From positions 100,959 to 136,819 of the forward strand of contig JAADHV010000074.1 of NCBI GenBank assembly GCA_013151635.1: a stretch of DNA of 35,861 nt, given 5' to 3'. A program made the translations under genes and the position numbers. The notes under the pieces were generated by a model that did not search any database, was not told the DNA's origin, and saw only the letters and a list, made by a program, of their open reading frames with translations. The stretch's first letter is position 1; every line of letters begins with the position of its first letter. Of this stretch, positions 8,733 to 16,678 are shown piece by piece. The DNA is from Deltaproteobacteria bacterium. Lineage in GTDB: Bacteria; Desulfobacterota; Desulfobacteria; Desulfobacterales; Desulfobacteraceae.

Positions 8733-9698
8733 TCAAAAGAAAAGATGGCAGGCTGTTAAATGGCCGGGATCCTTTGCATTTTTAAAGAGCGAGGGCTCTT
8801 TTTCATGACAAATATTTTGAGCCTGCTCACATCTGGTATTGAACCTGCATCCTAAAGGCGGGTTCTCCACAGAAGGCACTTCTCCTTTAAGGACAATCCT
8901 TTTGCGGCGGGATTCGGGATCGGGTACGGGAATAGACGACAAAAGCGCATGGGTATATGGGTGCTGCCCGTTGTTATAGATATCATTTGCATTTGCGATT
9001 TCAACAATTTTACCAAGATACATGACAGCGATCCTGTCTGAGACATGTTTTACAACAGATAAATCATGGGAAATAAAAATATAGGTCAATCCCAGAATCC
9101 TTTGCAGTTCCAGCAAAAGGTTTAAAATTTTGGACTGGACTGAAACATCCAGTGCGGAAACAGGTTCATCGCAGATAATAATTTCAGGTTCAAGGCTTAT
9201 GGCCCTTGCTATCCCTATTCTCTGGCGCTGGCCGCCTGAAAATTCGTGGGGGAATTTAGAAAGTGTGTCAGGCAAAAGACCAACCCTTTTGATCAAATCT
9301 GAAATTTCCGGAACAAGATTTCCAATTCTTTTACCATGGATCAAATATTTTTCTTCCAGGATTTCTTTAATTGTCTGCCTTGGGTCCAAGGACTCAAAAG
9401 GATCCTGAAAAATCATCTGCAAATTTAATGATAATTCTTTTCTCTTGTGTGAATTAAGGCAGGAAACATCCCGGCCATTTATAATGACCTTTCCATCCGT
9501 TGGGTCATAAAGCCCCATTATACATCTTCCAAGGGTGGTTTTACCGCATCCTGATTCACCGACGATGCCAAGGGTCTCTCCTTTATTTACAATAAAAGAC
9601 ACATCATCGAGTGCATATACAAAGCCAGTACGCCTTAAAAAAATGCCGCCTGTAACCGGAAAATATTTTTTAAGATTTTTTACTTCAAGAATCGCCAT
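8733..9698 (-). CDS. Oligopeptide/dipeptide ABC transporter ATPase (OppF/DppF type)
   Basis: A 321-residue cytoplasmic ATPase that would energise peptide (or nickel-like) import. It contains Walker A GESGCGKT (residues 48-55), the ABC signature FSGGQRQRIGIARA (about 153-166) and Walker B IIICDEPVSALD. The C-terminal oligopeptide-type extension VENPPLGCRFNTRCEQA carries the cysteines that bind an iron-sulfur cluster in some members. The segment KYFPVTGGIFLRR at the start is typical of the OppF rather than the OppD half. It pairs with the OppD-type ATPase at 10196-11203, but a cold-shock gene and a probable terminator lie between them, so it may have its own promoter. No permease gene is nearby. 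Confidence 0.93.
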   Translation of the reverse strand: MAILEVKNLKKYFPVTGGIFLRRTGFVYALDDVSFIVNKGETLGIVGESGCGKTTLGRCIMGLYDPTDGKVIINGRDVSCLNSHKRKELSLNLQMIFQDPFESLDPRQTIKEILEEKYLIHGKRIGNLVPEISDLIKRVGLLPDTLSKFPHEFSGGQRQRIGIARAISLEPEIIICDEPVSALDVSVQSKILNLLLELQRILGLTYIFISHDLSVVKHVSDRIAVMYLGKIVEIANANDIYNNGQHPYTHALLSSIPVPDPESRRKRIVLKGEVPSVENPPLGCRFNTRCEQAQNICHEKEPSLFKNAKDPGHLTACHLFF

Positions 9699-9771
9699 AT
9701 AAACCTAAATCGGATCTGTCAGGCCGGACAAGGTATGTTTTTAAAAAAAACAGGGTATTCTTTTTGAACAG

Positions 9772-9826
9772 AAAAAAAGGGTCCCCTATTGATAACCAAA
9801 AAATGTCAACCAACAAAAAACCCTTT
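9772..9826 (-). terminator. Possible Rho-independent terminator after the cold-shock gene
   Basis: Reading the minus strand just after the cold-shock gene stop, AAAGGG pairs with CCCTTT across a 40-base loop that holds an inner TTGA/TCAA pairing. The right arm runs straight into seven Ts. The stem is short and the loop long, so the call is tentative. Confidence 0.4.
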
Positions 9827-9833
9827 AAAAAAA

Positions 9834-10034
9834 TTATTGAACCGTTACATTAACTGCTGCAGGTCCTTTTTGTCCGTCTTCCACATCAAAAGTAACCTTA
9901 TCGCCTTCGTTAAGCGATTTAAAGCCGGTTGAATTAATGCCTGAATGATGAACAAATACATCCGGTCCATCTTCCTGCTCAATAAAACCGTAGCCTTTTG
10001 AATCATTGAACCATTTTACAATCCCATTTGCCAT
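9834..10034 (-). CDS. Cold-shock domain protein (CspA family)
   Basis: A 66-residue single cold-shock domain, the standard size, which binds single-stranded RNA/DNA and melts RNA structure. It reads [20 protein letters not shown], with RNP1 KGYGFI at residues 13-18 and RNP2 VFVHH at 26-30, and ends with the usual [10 protein letters not shown]-type strand. I start it at 10034, where AAGGAG precedes the ATG at good spacing; a longer in-frame reading to 10076 adds only leader sequence. It sits between the two ATPase genes of a peptide transporter, an unusual place for a csp gene, and has a structured upstream region. Confidence 0.96.
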   Translation of the reverse strand: MANGIVKWFNDSKGYGFIEQEDGPDVFVHHSGINSTGFKSLNEGDKVTFDVEDGQKGPAAVNVTVQ

Positions 10035-10068
10035 TGTGACTTTCTCCTTAATTAAAATAAATAATGAT

Positions 10069-10151
10069 AGTTTCAAACTTCAGGTCTTGCCACTCTAACA
10101 GATGGGTCTTCCCTTTAGAACGAAACTGCTAAGCCCTTCTCCATAAGGCTT
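10069..10151 (-). promoter_or_regulatory. Structured leader of the cold-shock gene
   Basis: The 5' region of the cold-shock mRNA folds by eye into nested stems. AGTTTC at 10069-10074 pairs with GAAACT at 10122-10127. Inside, CTAA at 10095-10098 pairs with TTAG at 10115-10118, and GGG at 10104-10106 pairs with CCC at 10111-10113. A second hairpin, AAGCC(C)TT at 10131-10138 with AAGGCTT at 10145-10151, lies just upstream. Long structured leaders that act as thermosensors are known for cspA-type genes. No pairing energies were computed. Confidence 0.4.
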
Positions 10152-10195
10152 TCGTTGATTATTATTTACTTTGAAATAAAAAATCAAGGATTATT

Positions 10196-11203
10196 TTAAA
10201 TAAAACCTTTTTTTTCAAAAAACTTTGTATCCGCCAAATGACAAGCGGCTGTATGATTATGTCCCATACTTCGCTGCCCCGGGACTTTTTTTTTGCAGAT
10301 TTCCTCAGCCACAGGGCACCTTGATGCAAACCTGCAGCCGTCCGGCATATCCTGTAATGACGGGACATTACCCTTTATCGTCGGGAGAATGGTTTTAGGT
10401 TCCCCTGCAAGGGAAGGGATTGATTTTAACAATCCTATTGTGTAGGGATGTCTTGGATATTTAAACAAAGTCAGTGCATCTGCTTTTTCAGCAATCCTTC
10501 CTGCATACATGACAACAACATCGTCACAATTTTCTGCTATGACCCCCAGATCATGGGTGATTAAAATCACGGACATATTGGATTTTGCCTGAAAAGATCT
10601 TATTAAATCCAGGATCTGGGCCTGGACAGTTACATCAAGGGCAGTTGTGGGCTCATCTGCAATAAGTATATCCGGCTCACATGCAAGCGACATGGCAATC
10701 ATGATTCTTTGCCTCATACCTCCTGAAAGATGGTGGGGGTATTTTTTCATGACTTTATCAGGGTCGGGAATACCGACTTTTCTCAGCATTTTTAATGAAG
10801 CTGCCGCCATTTCACGATATGACAATCCAGGGAAATGAAGCTTATAAATTTCAATCAATTGTTTGCCTATACCATGGACCGGGTTCAGAGCTGTCATTGG
10901 CTCTTGAAAAATCATGGAAATTTTTTTACCCCTGATACTGCGCATGTCGCTTACAGGCAGGTCATAAATATTTTGGTCATTATATAAAGCCCGGCCCTTA
11001 ACAATCCTTGAAACCGGCTTTGGTAAAAGCCTCATGATACTGAGTGCGGTAACACTTTTACCGCACCCTGACTCCCCTGCAATGCCAAGGATTCTACCCT
11101 TTTTAAGCTGAAAATCCACCTGGTCGACAGCCCTTATTTTTCCCTGCTCAGTATGAAAGTCAATTCTAAGATCACTGACATCTAATACAATCTTGTCAAC
11201 CAA
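10196..11203 (-). CDS. Oligopeptide/dipeptide ABC transporter ATPase (OppD/DppD type)
   Basis: A 335-residue cytoplasmic ABC ATPase. The Walker A motif GESGCGKS is at residues 43-50, the signature LSGGMRQRIMIAMS begins near 158, and Walker B ILIADEPTTALD is near 178-189. The C-terminal QDMPDGCRFASRCPVAEEIC extension is characteristic of the OppD/DppD peptide subfamily. It starts six bases after the stop of the solute-binding lipoprotein gene, so these two are cotranscribed. Its likely partner is the OppF-type ATPase about 500 bases downstream. The membrane subunits needed for a working importer are not in the window. Confidence 0.94.
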   Translation of the reverse strand: MVDKIVLDVSDLRIDFHTEQGKIRAVDQVDFQLKKGRILGIAGESGCGKSVTALSIMRLLPKPVSRIVKGRALYNDQNIYDLPVSDMRSIRGKKISMIFQEPMTALNPVHGIGKQLIEIYKLHFPGLSYREMAAASLKMLRKVGIPDPDKVMKKYPHHLSGGMRQRIMIAMSLACEPDILIADEPTTALDVTVQAQILDLIRSFQAKSNMSVILITHDLGVIAENCDDVVVMYAGRIAEKADALTLFKYPRHPYTIGLLKSIPSLAGEPKTILPTIKGNVPSLQDMPDGCRFASRCPVAEEICKKKVPGQRSMGHNHTAACHLADTKFFEKKGFI

Positions 11204-11209
11204 AATTTT

Positions 11210-13087
11210 TTACTCCACCTTGAACTGTTTATCCACAATAACAACCGGTTTGAAAACTTTACCCAGTTTCATGGCATTTAAGGTTTCATCCTTTTTTTTT
11301 GCGTCAATCCAGAAAAGACCTCCTGTTGTGGTTGAAAAAGGGTCAAACAAACTGTCAGACCGCTTTGTTCCGTGAAACTCAGGTAATTCAAGCCATCTCC
11401 AATACCCAAGCCTGATATAAGGAATCATGAAAGTGGGTACAAAAGCCCCGGTGTCATGGATCGCACGCTGAATTTTTTTTGATAATTCAATCCTGTCTTT
11501 TTCATCCAGGCTTGCCCTGTATTTATCGATCAGTTTGTCAAGCTTTGGATCATCCGTATTGGTGATGTTATTGGTCTGGGGCTTATGGGCATTATCGGAA
11601 TGCCAACCCTGCCAATATGACGGCCTTATGTTTGTGCTCCATCCCATCCAGGCCACATCATGTTTTTTTTCCAAGATTTTTTTAAACATTGCCGTTGAAT
11701 CCAGTCTGTCAAGTACCAGCTCAACCCCGGCCTTTAATGCATCTTCTTTCAGCACCACAAGCCTTGGAGTATGTTCTTCAAAACTATAAGTGACCTTGAC
11801 GGAAAATCTTTTTCCATCCTTTTGCCAGATACCATCAATCCCCCTTGTAAAACCCGCAGACCTCATTAAAGTTTCTACTTTTTTAATATCATAGGTCCTT
11901 GGTTTTATAGTGTAATCAGAATAGCGCCCATACCCGGAAAAGGCCTGGCTAAGCCGGAAATAATCTTTTCTCAATACCTTGTTTATGACTTTTTCTATGT
12001 TCATGGCATGGGCAAATGCATAACAGACCCGCCTGTCTTTGAAAATTTCCTTGTCCTGGTTAAGCCACATTCCCCGTGCTGATCTTTCATGGTCGTTAAA
12101 AAACCATATTTTATTAATATACCCTTTTTTAAACAAAGAGATGTTTGATTTATCGTGCCAGTATTTAGGAATGGTCAGGCCAAACGCATCAAGTTTGCCT
12201 TTTTTAAAATATTCCCATTGAAGATTGTAATCCCGGATAACATCAAAAACCACATAATCCACATTGAAACGGTTCTTCATATATTTTTTATCCTTTGCCC
12301 ACCAGTCTTTTTTCCTTTTGAATTTAATAAACTTTCCTTTTTTAAATTTGCTGATCTGGTAGGCCCCGGTATTGGGAACAATCTTCCAGTTGTAGTTTTC
12401 AACAAAAGTATTATCAAGGTTTCCGAAATAATGTTCCGGGGTGGGTGAAATCCCTAATTTCAGGTAAAGGTCAGGCACGGCTTTGGTGCTTTTTACCCCG
12501 ATTGTATAATTATCATAAACAATGACTTTTTCTATTTCTTTTTTGTAATAATCATTATACCAGGGTGCAATGATATGTTCGGAGCGCATAAATTTCAAAG
12601 TATAGACATAATCCCATGCGGTCACAGGCTTGCCGTCCGACCATCTTGCATCTTTATCCAGTTTGAAATACATGGTTTTCTTATCATTGCCAAATGCCCA
12701 GTGTGTAGCAAGTTCAGGAATAATATTATCTGTATTAGGATGAATATTGATCAATGACAACTGGTTATCGAGAATAGCACTTCGAAACGAGCCGTTTGAA
12801 TCCGGTCCGACAACCCGGAATGTCATGGGAAAACTTGTAATGGCAGAATGAAGGATTCCGCCCTTTTGTGCCTTATTAGATGAGAAAACAGGATCAGAAT
12901 CATTTGTAAGCCATTTAATGCCATCAGGTAAAACAGCATATTTATTTTCATTATCAGGGGTAACAAGACTTTTTGATTCCAGGCGGTCTTTTTTTTCATT
13001 GTTTTTTTTTGTATCATTGTTCCCGCAGCCTGTAATAAAGAAGCAAAGCACCAATACCAGGCCGAGCATAATTGTTTTTAATTTCAT
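11210..13087 (-). CDS. Extracellular solute-binding lipoprotein, family 5 (peptide type)
   Basis: A 625-residue lipoprotein that would capture peptides or a similar ligand for the ABC transporter encoded downstream. The start at 13087 gives MKLKTIMLGLVLVLCFFITG followed by the lipobox cysteine, and GGAGAG lies just upstream; an in-frame start at 13123 would spoil the signal peptide. The family 5 (SBP_bac_5) hallmarks are ELATHWAFGNDKKTMYFKLD, ARWSDGKPVTAWDYVYTLKF and NTGAYQISKFKKGKFIKFKR. Its length above 600 residues and the sequence around PDLYLKLGISPTPEHYFG recall the YejA branch of the family. A lysine/asparagine-rich linker follows the cysteine. The gene is divergent from motA; the roughly 260-base gap should hold both promoters. 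Confidence 0.92.
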   Translation of the reverse strand: MKLKTIMLGLVLVLCFFITGCGNNDTKKNNEKKDRLESKSLVTPDNENKYAVLPDGIKWLTNDSDPVFSSNKAQKGGILHSAITSFPMTFRVVGPDSNGSFRSAILDNQLSLINIHPNTDNIIPELATHWAFGNDKKTMYFKLDKDARWSDGKPVTAWDYVYTLKFMRSEHIIAPWYNDYYKKEIEKVIVYDNYTIGVKSTKAVPDLYLKLGISPTPEHYFGNLDNTFVENYNWKIVPNTGAYQISKFKKGKFIKFKRKKDWWAKDKKYMKNRFNVDYVVFDVIRDYNLQWEYFKKGKLDAFGLTIPKYWHDKSNISLFKKGYINKIWFFNDHERSARGMWLNQDKEIFKDRRVCYAFAHAMNIEKVINKVLRKDYFRLSQAFSGYGRYSDYTIKPRTYDIKKVETLMRSAGFTRGIDGIWQKDGKRFSVKVTYSFEEHTPRLVVLKEDALKAGVELVLDRLDSTAMFKKILEKKHDVAWMGWSTNIRPSYWQGWHSDNAHKPQTNNITNTDDPKLDKLIDKYRASLDEKDRIELSKKIQRAIHDTGAFVPTFMIPYIRLGYWRWLELPEFHGTKRSDSLFDPFSTTTGGLFWIDAKKKDETLNAMKLGKVFKPVVIVDKQFKVE

Positions 13088-13346
13088 TTTCTCTCCGGTG
13101 CATAAAATTGATCTTTTATTCATTTTATTTTCAAAAAATAATACAAAACCTTACCAGATTAAAGACTTGATAATCAACTTTTCTTTTGCAGGCAAGCCTG
13201 AACTATTATATAAAAAAGCACGGGCAGGCTCCATGGCAAGTAAATCTTGACCACTTAAATATTATCATATAGCATGGGTTTAAAAGCATAATCATATTCG
13301 TTTTAAGAGGCTTTTGTTATTTTTTTAAAGGATAAAATAGTTTAAT

Positions 13347-14126
13347 ATGGATATTGCATCTTTTATTGGTATTATTTCAGGCCTTTCGTTAATCATCAGT
13401 GCCATCTATTTAGGTGGAGACCTTCATAATTTTTTTAACATCCAGGGCCTTATGATAGTATTCGGCGGGACAATTGCTACAACATTGATTACATTTCAGT
13501 TCAGTGATGTCGTGGCTGCCTTTAAGGCTGCATATTTTGTTTTTTCAAAAGCCAAGGATGACCCCAATGATGCTGTGGCAACCATGATCAAGCTAAGTCA
13601 TATCAGCCGGCGCCAGGGCCTTCTTGAGCTTAGTAAAATCAAAACCGATTCCCTTTTTTTAAAAAAGGCCTGCGGCCTCCTGGCAGACGGTTCCTCAGAG
13701 GAAGTCATCCGGGCCGCCCTGACAACGGAAATACAGTCGCTTCAGATGAGACATTTCATTGTCCAGGACGTATTCAGGAAAATGGGATTATATGCCCCGG
13801 CCTTTGGAATGCTCGGGACTTTAATCGGGCTTGTACAAATGCTGAGCCGGCTCCAGGACCCGTCCAATATCGGGCCCGCAATGGCTGTGGCCCTTCTTAC
13901 CACATTTTACGGTTCTTTATTGTCAACCTTATTTTTCCTGCCCATTGCAGGAAAACTCAGATCAAGAACCGTTATTGAAATTATCAATCTTGAAATCAAA
14001 AGGGAAGGCGCCATTTCAATTATAAACAACAACAACCCTGTCATTATATATGAAAAGCTTTCCAGTTTTATCTCCTCAAAATTACGCAAACCCGTGGCAA
14101 AAATGAATTTAAAGCAGGAAAAATGA
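13347..14126 (+). CDS. motA: Flagellar stator protein MotA (MotA/PomA family)
   Basis: A 259-residue inner-membrane stator subunit that couples ion flow to flagellar rotation. Four membrane segments are visible: about residues 4-20, 33-50, 148-170 and 180-202. The large cytoplasmic loop between segments 2 and 3 holds SHISRRQGLLELSK and the segment LTTEIQSLQMRHFIVQDVFRKMGLYAP. The conserved APAFGMLGTLIGLVQML and AMAVALLTTFYGSLL stretches are typical. The short cytoplasmic N-terminus and the DVFRKMGLYAPAFGM wording resemble sodium-type PomA, but the coupling ion cannot be decided. It starts at ATG 13347 after AAAGGAT at a rather long distance, and overlaps motB by four bases. It is divergent from the solute-binding protein gene. 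Confidence 0.94.
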   Translation: MDIASFIGIISGLSLIISAIYLGGDLHNFFNIQGLMIVFGGTIATTLITFQFSDVVAAFKAAYFVFSKAKDDPNDAVATMIKLSHISRRQGLLELSKIKTDSLFLKKACGLLADGSSEEVIRAALTTEIQSLQMRHFIVQDVFRKMGLYAPAFGMLGTLIGLVQMLSRLQDPSNIGPAMAVALLTTFYGSLLSTLFFLPIAGKLRSRTVIEIINLEIKREGAISIINNNNPVIIYEKLSSFISSKLRKPVAKMNLKQEK

Positions 14127-14857
14127 GGGACAACACATATAATAATACTTTTATCACCTATGACGATGATGCGACATGGCTTGTCACCTATGCCGATCTC
14201 ATGACCATCCTGCTTGTCTTTTTTGTCCTTTTGTACACCCTTGCCTTTTTTGAAAAAGAAAAATACAGGCATGCCGTTGAAACTGTAAAGGTCCAGGTGG
14301 AAAAAAATAAAAAACTCATCGGTTTGATGGAACTTATGGAAATCCCCGGAAACGCCGACAAAAAAATCACGATTGAGGATATCACAGGCCTTCATTCCAG
14401 AGAAAAATCTTTGTTTAAAAGTATCACTGAATTTGCACGATCAAGCAGCCAGAAGAAAAACATATCAACAAGAATCCTGGGTGGTAAAATTATTATCACC
14501 ATTAAAGGAAAAGCATTGTTCCATTCAGGCTCAGCCTCTTTGGATAAAAAAGCAATCTCAATTTTTGATGAAATCATTCAAATCCTTAAGGATTATCCTG
14601 AATATAATATTAATATTAAAGGGCATACGGATAATATCCCCATATCCACACCGATTTTCCCTTCCAACTGGGAGCTGTCGGCTGTTCGTGCCACCACAGT
14701 TTTAAAATATCTTGTTTCAAAAGGGGTTTTGCCCCAAAGGCTTACTGCCACAGGATATGGAGATGTCATGCCCCTGGTGCCTAACACTTCTGAAAAAAAC
14801 AGAGCGCAAAACAGGAGGGTTGAATTTGTTCTGGAAAAAAAAGAAACCGGCAAGTGA
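14123..14857 (+). CDS. motB: Flagellar stator protein MotB (OmpA-type peptidoglycan-binding)
   Basis: A 244-residue stator partner of MotA. The single membrane segment (about residues 18-42) contains the essential ion-carrying aspartate in TYADLMT (Asp25). A periplasmic linker is followed by an OmpA/MotB domain (about 130-240) with INIKGHTDNIPI, NWELSAVRATTVLKYL and TATGYGDVMPLVPN, which anchors the stator to peptidoglycan. Overlap of its start with motA by four bases and of its end with the PilZ gene shows a tightly packed operon. It is slightly shorter than E. coli MotB, as is common for PomB-like forms. Confidence 0.95.
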   Translation: MRDNTYNNTFITYDDDATWLVTYADLMTILLVFFVLLYTLAFFEKEKYRHAVETVKVQVEKNKKLIGLMELMEIPGNADKKITIEDITGLHSREKSLFKSITEFARSSSQKKNISTRILGGKIIITIKGKALFHSGSASLDKKAISIFDEIIQILKDYPEYNINIKGHTDNIPISTPIFPSNWELSAVRATTVLKYLVSKGVLPQRLTATGYGDVMPLVPNTSEKNRAQNRRVEFVLEKKETGK

Positions 14858-15209
14858 CGAAATAAGCCTTGATTCAAAGAACCAGAGAAAGACCTTCCGG
14901 TACCATTTTAAAGAGGGGCAGGGGTTTACGATCCAATTCAAGGGGGAAAAACTGTTGATCCTCAATATCAGTGCCGGGGGCATGGCATTTTATAATAAAG
15001 GTTTTAACCAGTTTGATTATGATTTTATCAATTTCACCCTTGATATCCCAAATTTTAATGGAAATTCAACATTTTATGCCGGCCTGAGAATATTAAAAAT
15101 AGATAATAATGATATCTGTCACTGTATTTTTGAACAATGCCCTTTGGAACAGCATGAGCTGATCCACAAATATGTTCTTGAGATGCAAAAAGATGATATT
15201 GCACATTGA
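14826..15209 (+). CDS. PilZ-domain protein, probable c-di-GMP receptor
   Basis: A 127-residue single PilZ domain. The c-di-GMP-binding elements are both present: QRKTFR (arginines 21 and 25, the RxxxR motif) and NISAGG (residues 47-52, matching the D/NxSxxG motif). I place the start at a TTG at 14826 inside the last codons of motB, because a perfect AGGAGG lies at 14813-14818, seven bases upstream. A longer open frame to 14712 would run deep inside motB and adds a segment unlike PilZ. The gene directly following motAB suggests a role like YcgR/flagellar brake proteins, slowing or locking the motor when c-di-GMP is high. The product lacks the YcgR-N domain of the enterobacterial protein. Confidence 0.85.
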   Translation: MFWKKKKPASDEISLDSKNQRKTFRYHFKEGQGFTIQFKGEKLLILNISAGGMAFYNKGFNQFDYDFINFTLDIPNFNGNSTFYAGLRILKIDNNDICHCIFEQCPLEQHELIHKYVLEMQKDDIAH

Positions 15210-16350
15210 CATGGACGCATTTTTTGCGGCTGTTGAACAAAGGGACAACCCGGCCTTAAAAAACAGACCCGTCATTGTTTCTGGCAATTCAAAAAGAAGC
15301 GTGGTGTCAACAGCAAGTTATGAAGCAAGAAAATTCGGGATCAGATCAGCCATGCCGGTATTTATGGCAAAAAAAAAGTGTGGCAAGCTTGTCATTGTTC
15401 CTGCAAATATAAAAAAATACAGAGCTGCTTCTAAAAAAATCATGGCGATCCTGTTTCATTTTTCCCCCCTGGTGGAGCAGGTTTCAATAGACGAGGCATA
15501 TGTTGATATTAAAGGTTGTGAAAGGCTTTTCGGTTCACCTGAAGAGATGGCCCGTGCAATAAAAAGAAAAATATATACGGACCTTTCTTTAACAAGTTCA
15601 ATCGGGATTGCACCTGTAAAATTTTTATCAAAAATTGCATCTGACATGAACAAACCGGACGGATTGACAATTATTACAAAATCCAATGTTAAAGATTTCA
15701 TTTTTTCTCTGCCCATCCAAAAAGTGCCGGGAGTTGGAAAAAATACAATGAAACATATGGAAAAACTTAAGATAAAAACCCTGGGTGATATAAATAAATA
15801 TACCCTCCCGATATTAACCAGAAAATTTGGTAAAATGGGGCAAAAGCTTATGGAACTTTCAAAGGGCATTGATCTGTCAAAGGTTGAAACAAATAATATA
15901 AGAAAATCCATTTCCAGCGAAACAACGCTGCCAAAAGACATCTTTGATTTTGAAACGGTAAAAGACATGATACTTGATAGATCTCAAAGTGTTGGAAAGG
16001 ATTTAAGAAAAAAAAATCTTGTGTGCAAGAATGTATTTATTAAGCTTAAGTTTTCTGATTTTTCTCAAATCACCCGGAGTAAAAAACTTGCCGATTCAAT
16101 TTGCTCATCGTCTGCCATCTTTAATGAAGCACTTGCCCTTTTTAAAAAAATCCGGTTAAAAAAGAAAATAAGGCTAGTGGGTGTTGGGGTCACTTCACTC
16201 AAAGATAAAAATACCCCTGTACAGATGCAGTTGATACCAGACACAAACAAGCAGGCAAAGCAATGGGAATCCGTAGATTCAGCCATAGATTCAATATCGG
16301 AAAAATTTGGTGATGATATAATTAAAAAAGCATCATTAAACCGGGGATAA
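15193..16350 (+). CDS. dinB: DNA polymerase IV (Y-family translesion polymerase)
   Basis: A 385-residue Y-family polymerase for lesion bypass. It starts MILHIDMDAFFAAVEQ, which gives the catalytic metal ligands Asp6 and Asp8; the second acidic pair lies in SIDEAYVD (about Asp100/Glu101). SYEARKFGIRSAMPVFMAKK is the nucleotide-binding finger, PGVGKNTMKHMEKLKIKTLG the thumb helix-hairpin-helix, and the little-finger domain follows to the end. No clear QLxLF-type clamp-binding tail is seen after KFGDDIIKKAS. I prefer the start at 15193 over 15172 since the extra residues have no counterpart in the family. The gene overlaps the PilZ gene by 17 bases, which ties a repair polymerase to a motility operon. 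I saw no LexA box. Confidence 0.94.
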   Translation: MILHIDMDAFFAAVEQRDNPALKNRPVIVSGNSKRSVVSTASYEARKFGIRSAMPVFMAKKKCGKLVIVPANIKKYRAASKKIMAILFHFSPLVEQVSIDEAYVDIKGCERLFGSPEEMARAIKRKIYTDLSLTSSIGIAPVKFLSKIASDMNKPDGLTIITKSNVKDFIFSLPIQKVPGVGKNTMKHMEKLKIKTLGDINKYTLPILTRKFGKMGQKLMELSKGIDLSKVETNNIRKSISSETTLPKDIFDFETVKDMILDRSQSVGKDLRKKNLVCKNVFIKLKFSDFSQITRSKKLADSICSSSAIFNEALALFKKIRLKKKIRLVGVGVTSLKDKNTPVQMQLIPDTNKQAKQWESVDSAIDSISEKFGDDIIKKASLNRG

Positions 16351-16368
16351 CCCATAGGGGAAAACCAA

Positions 16369-16650
16369 ATGGAAGATAATACAAAGATCAAGGTCATTAT
16401 AAGCGGTAGGGTCCAGGGCGTTTTTTACCGGGCCCACACCAAAGATGAGGCAGACAGGCTTGACATAAAAGGATATGTCAAAAATCTGCCCAACGGCTGT
16501 GTGGAGGCTGTGTTTCAAGGCCAGGCAAAGGCCGTCAGCCAGATGACGGACTGGTGCCGTAAAGGGCCCGGTGCAGCAAGGGTTGACCACGTACTGGCCG
16601 AAAAGATAAAAAAGCTGTCTGAATACAAAGACTTTGAGATAAGATATTAA
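16369..16650 (+). CDS. acyP: Acylphosphatase
   Basis: A 93-residue acylphosphatase, which hydrolyses acyl phosphates such as acetyl phosphate or 1,3-bisphosphoglycerate. The family signature VIISGRVQGVFYRAHTK supplies the catalytic arginine (Arg21), and GYVKNLPNGCVE supplies the catalytic asparagine (Asn39). The length is usual. It is the last gene of the motA-motB-PilZ-dinB run, 18 bases after dinB, and ends convergently with the Usp gene on the other strand, only 28 bases away. I see no hairpin terminator in that gap. Confidence 0.96.
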   Translation: MEDNTKIKVIISGRVQGVFYRAHTKDEADRLDIKGYVKNLPNGCVEAVFQGQAKAVSQMTDWCRKGPGAARVDHVLAEKIKKLSEYKDFEIRY

Positions 16651-16678
16651 CTATAATAAATTGCAAACTGCAAAAGTC

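Noticed and set aside
10035-10076. Longer N-terminus for the cold-shock protein
   Set aside because: The family starts at the MANGIVKWF-type sequence, and AAGGAG lies just before that ATG.
14712-14825. N-terminal extension of the PilZ protein starting inside motB
   Set aside because: The extension is out-of-frame motB sequence without resemblance to PilZ; the TTG at 14826 has a perfect AGGAGG at ideal spacing.
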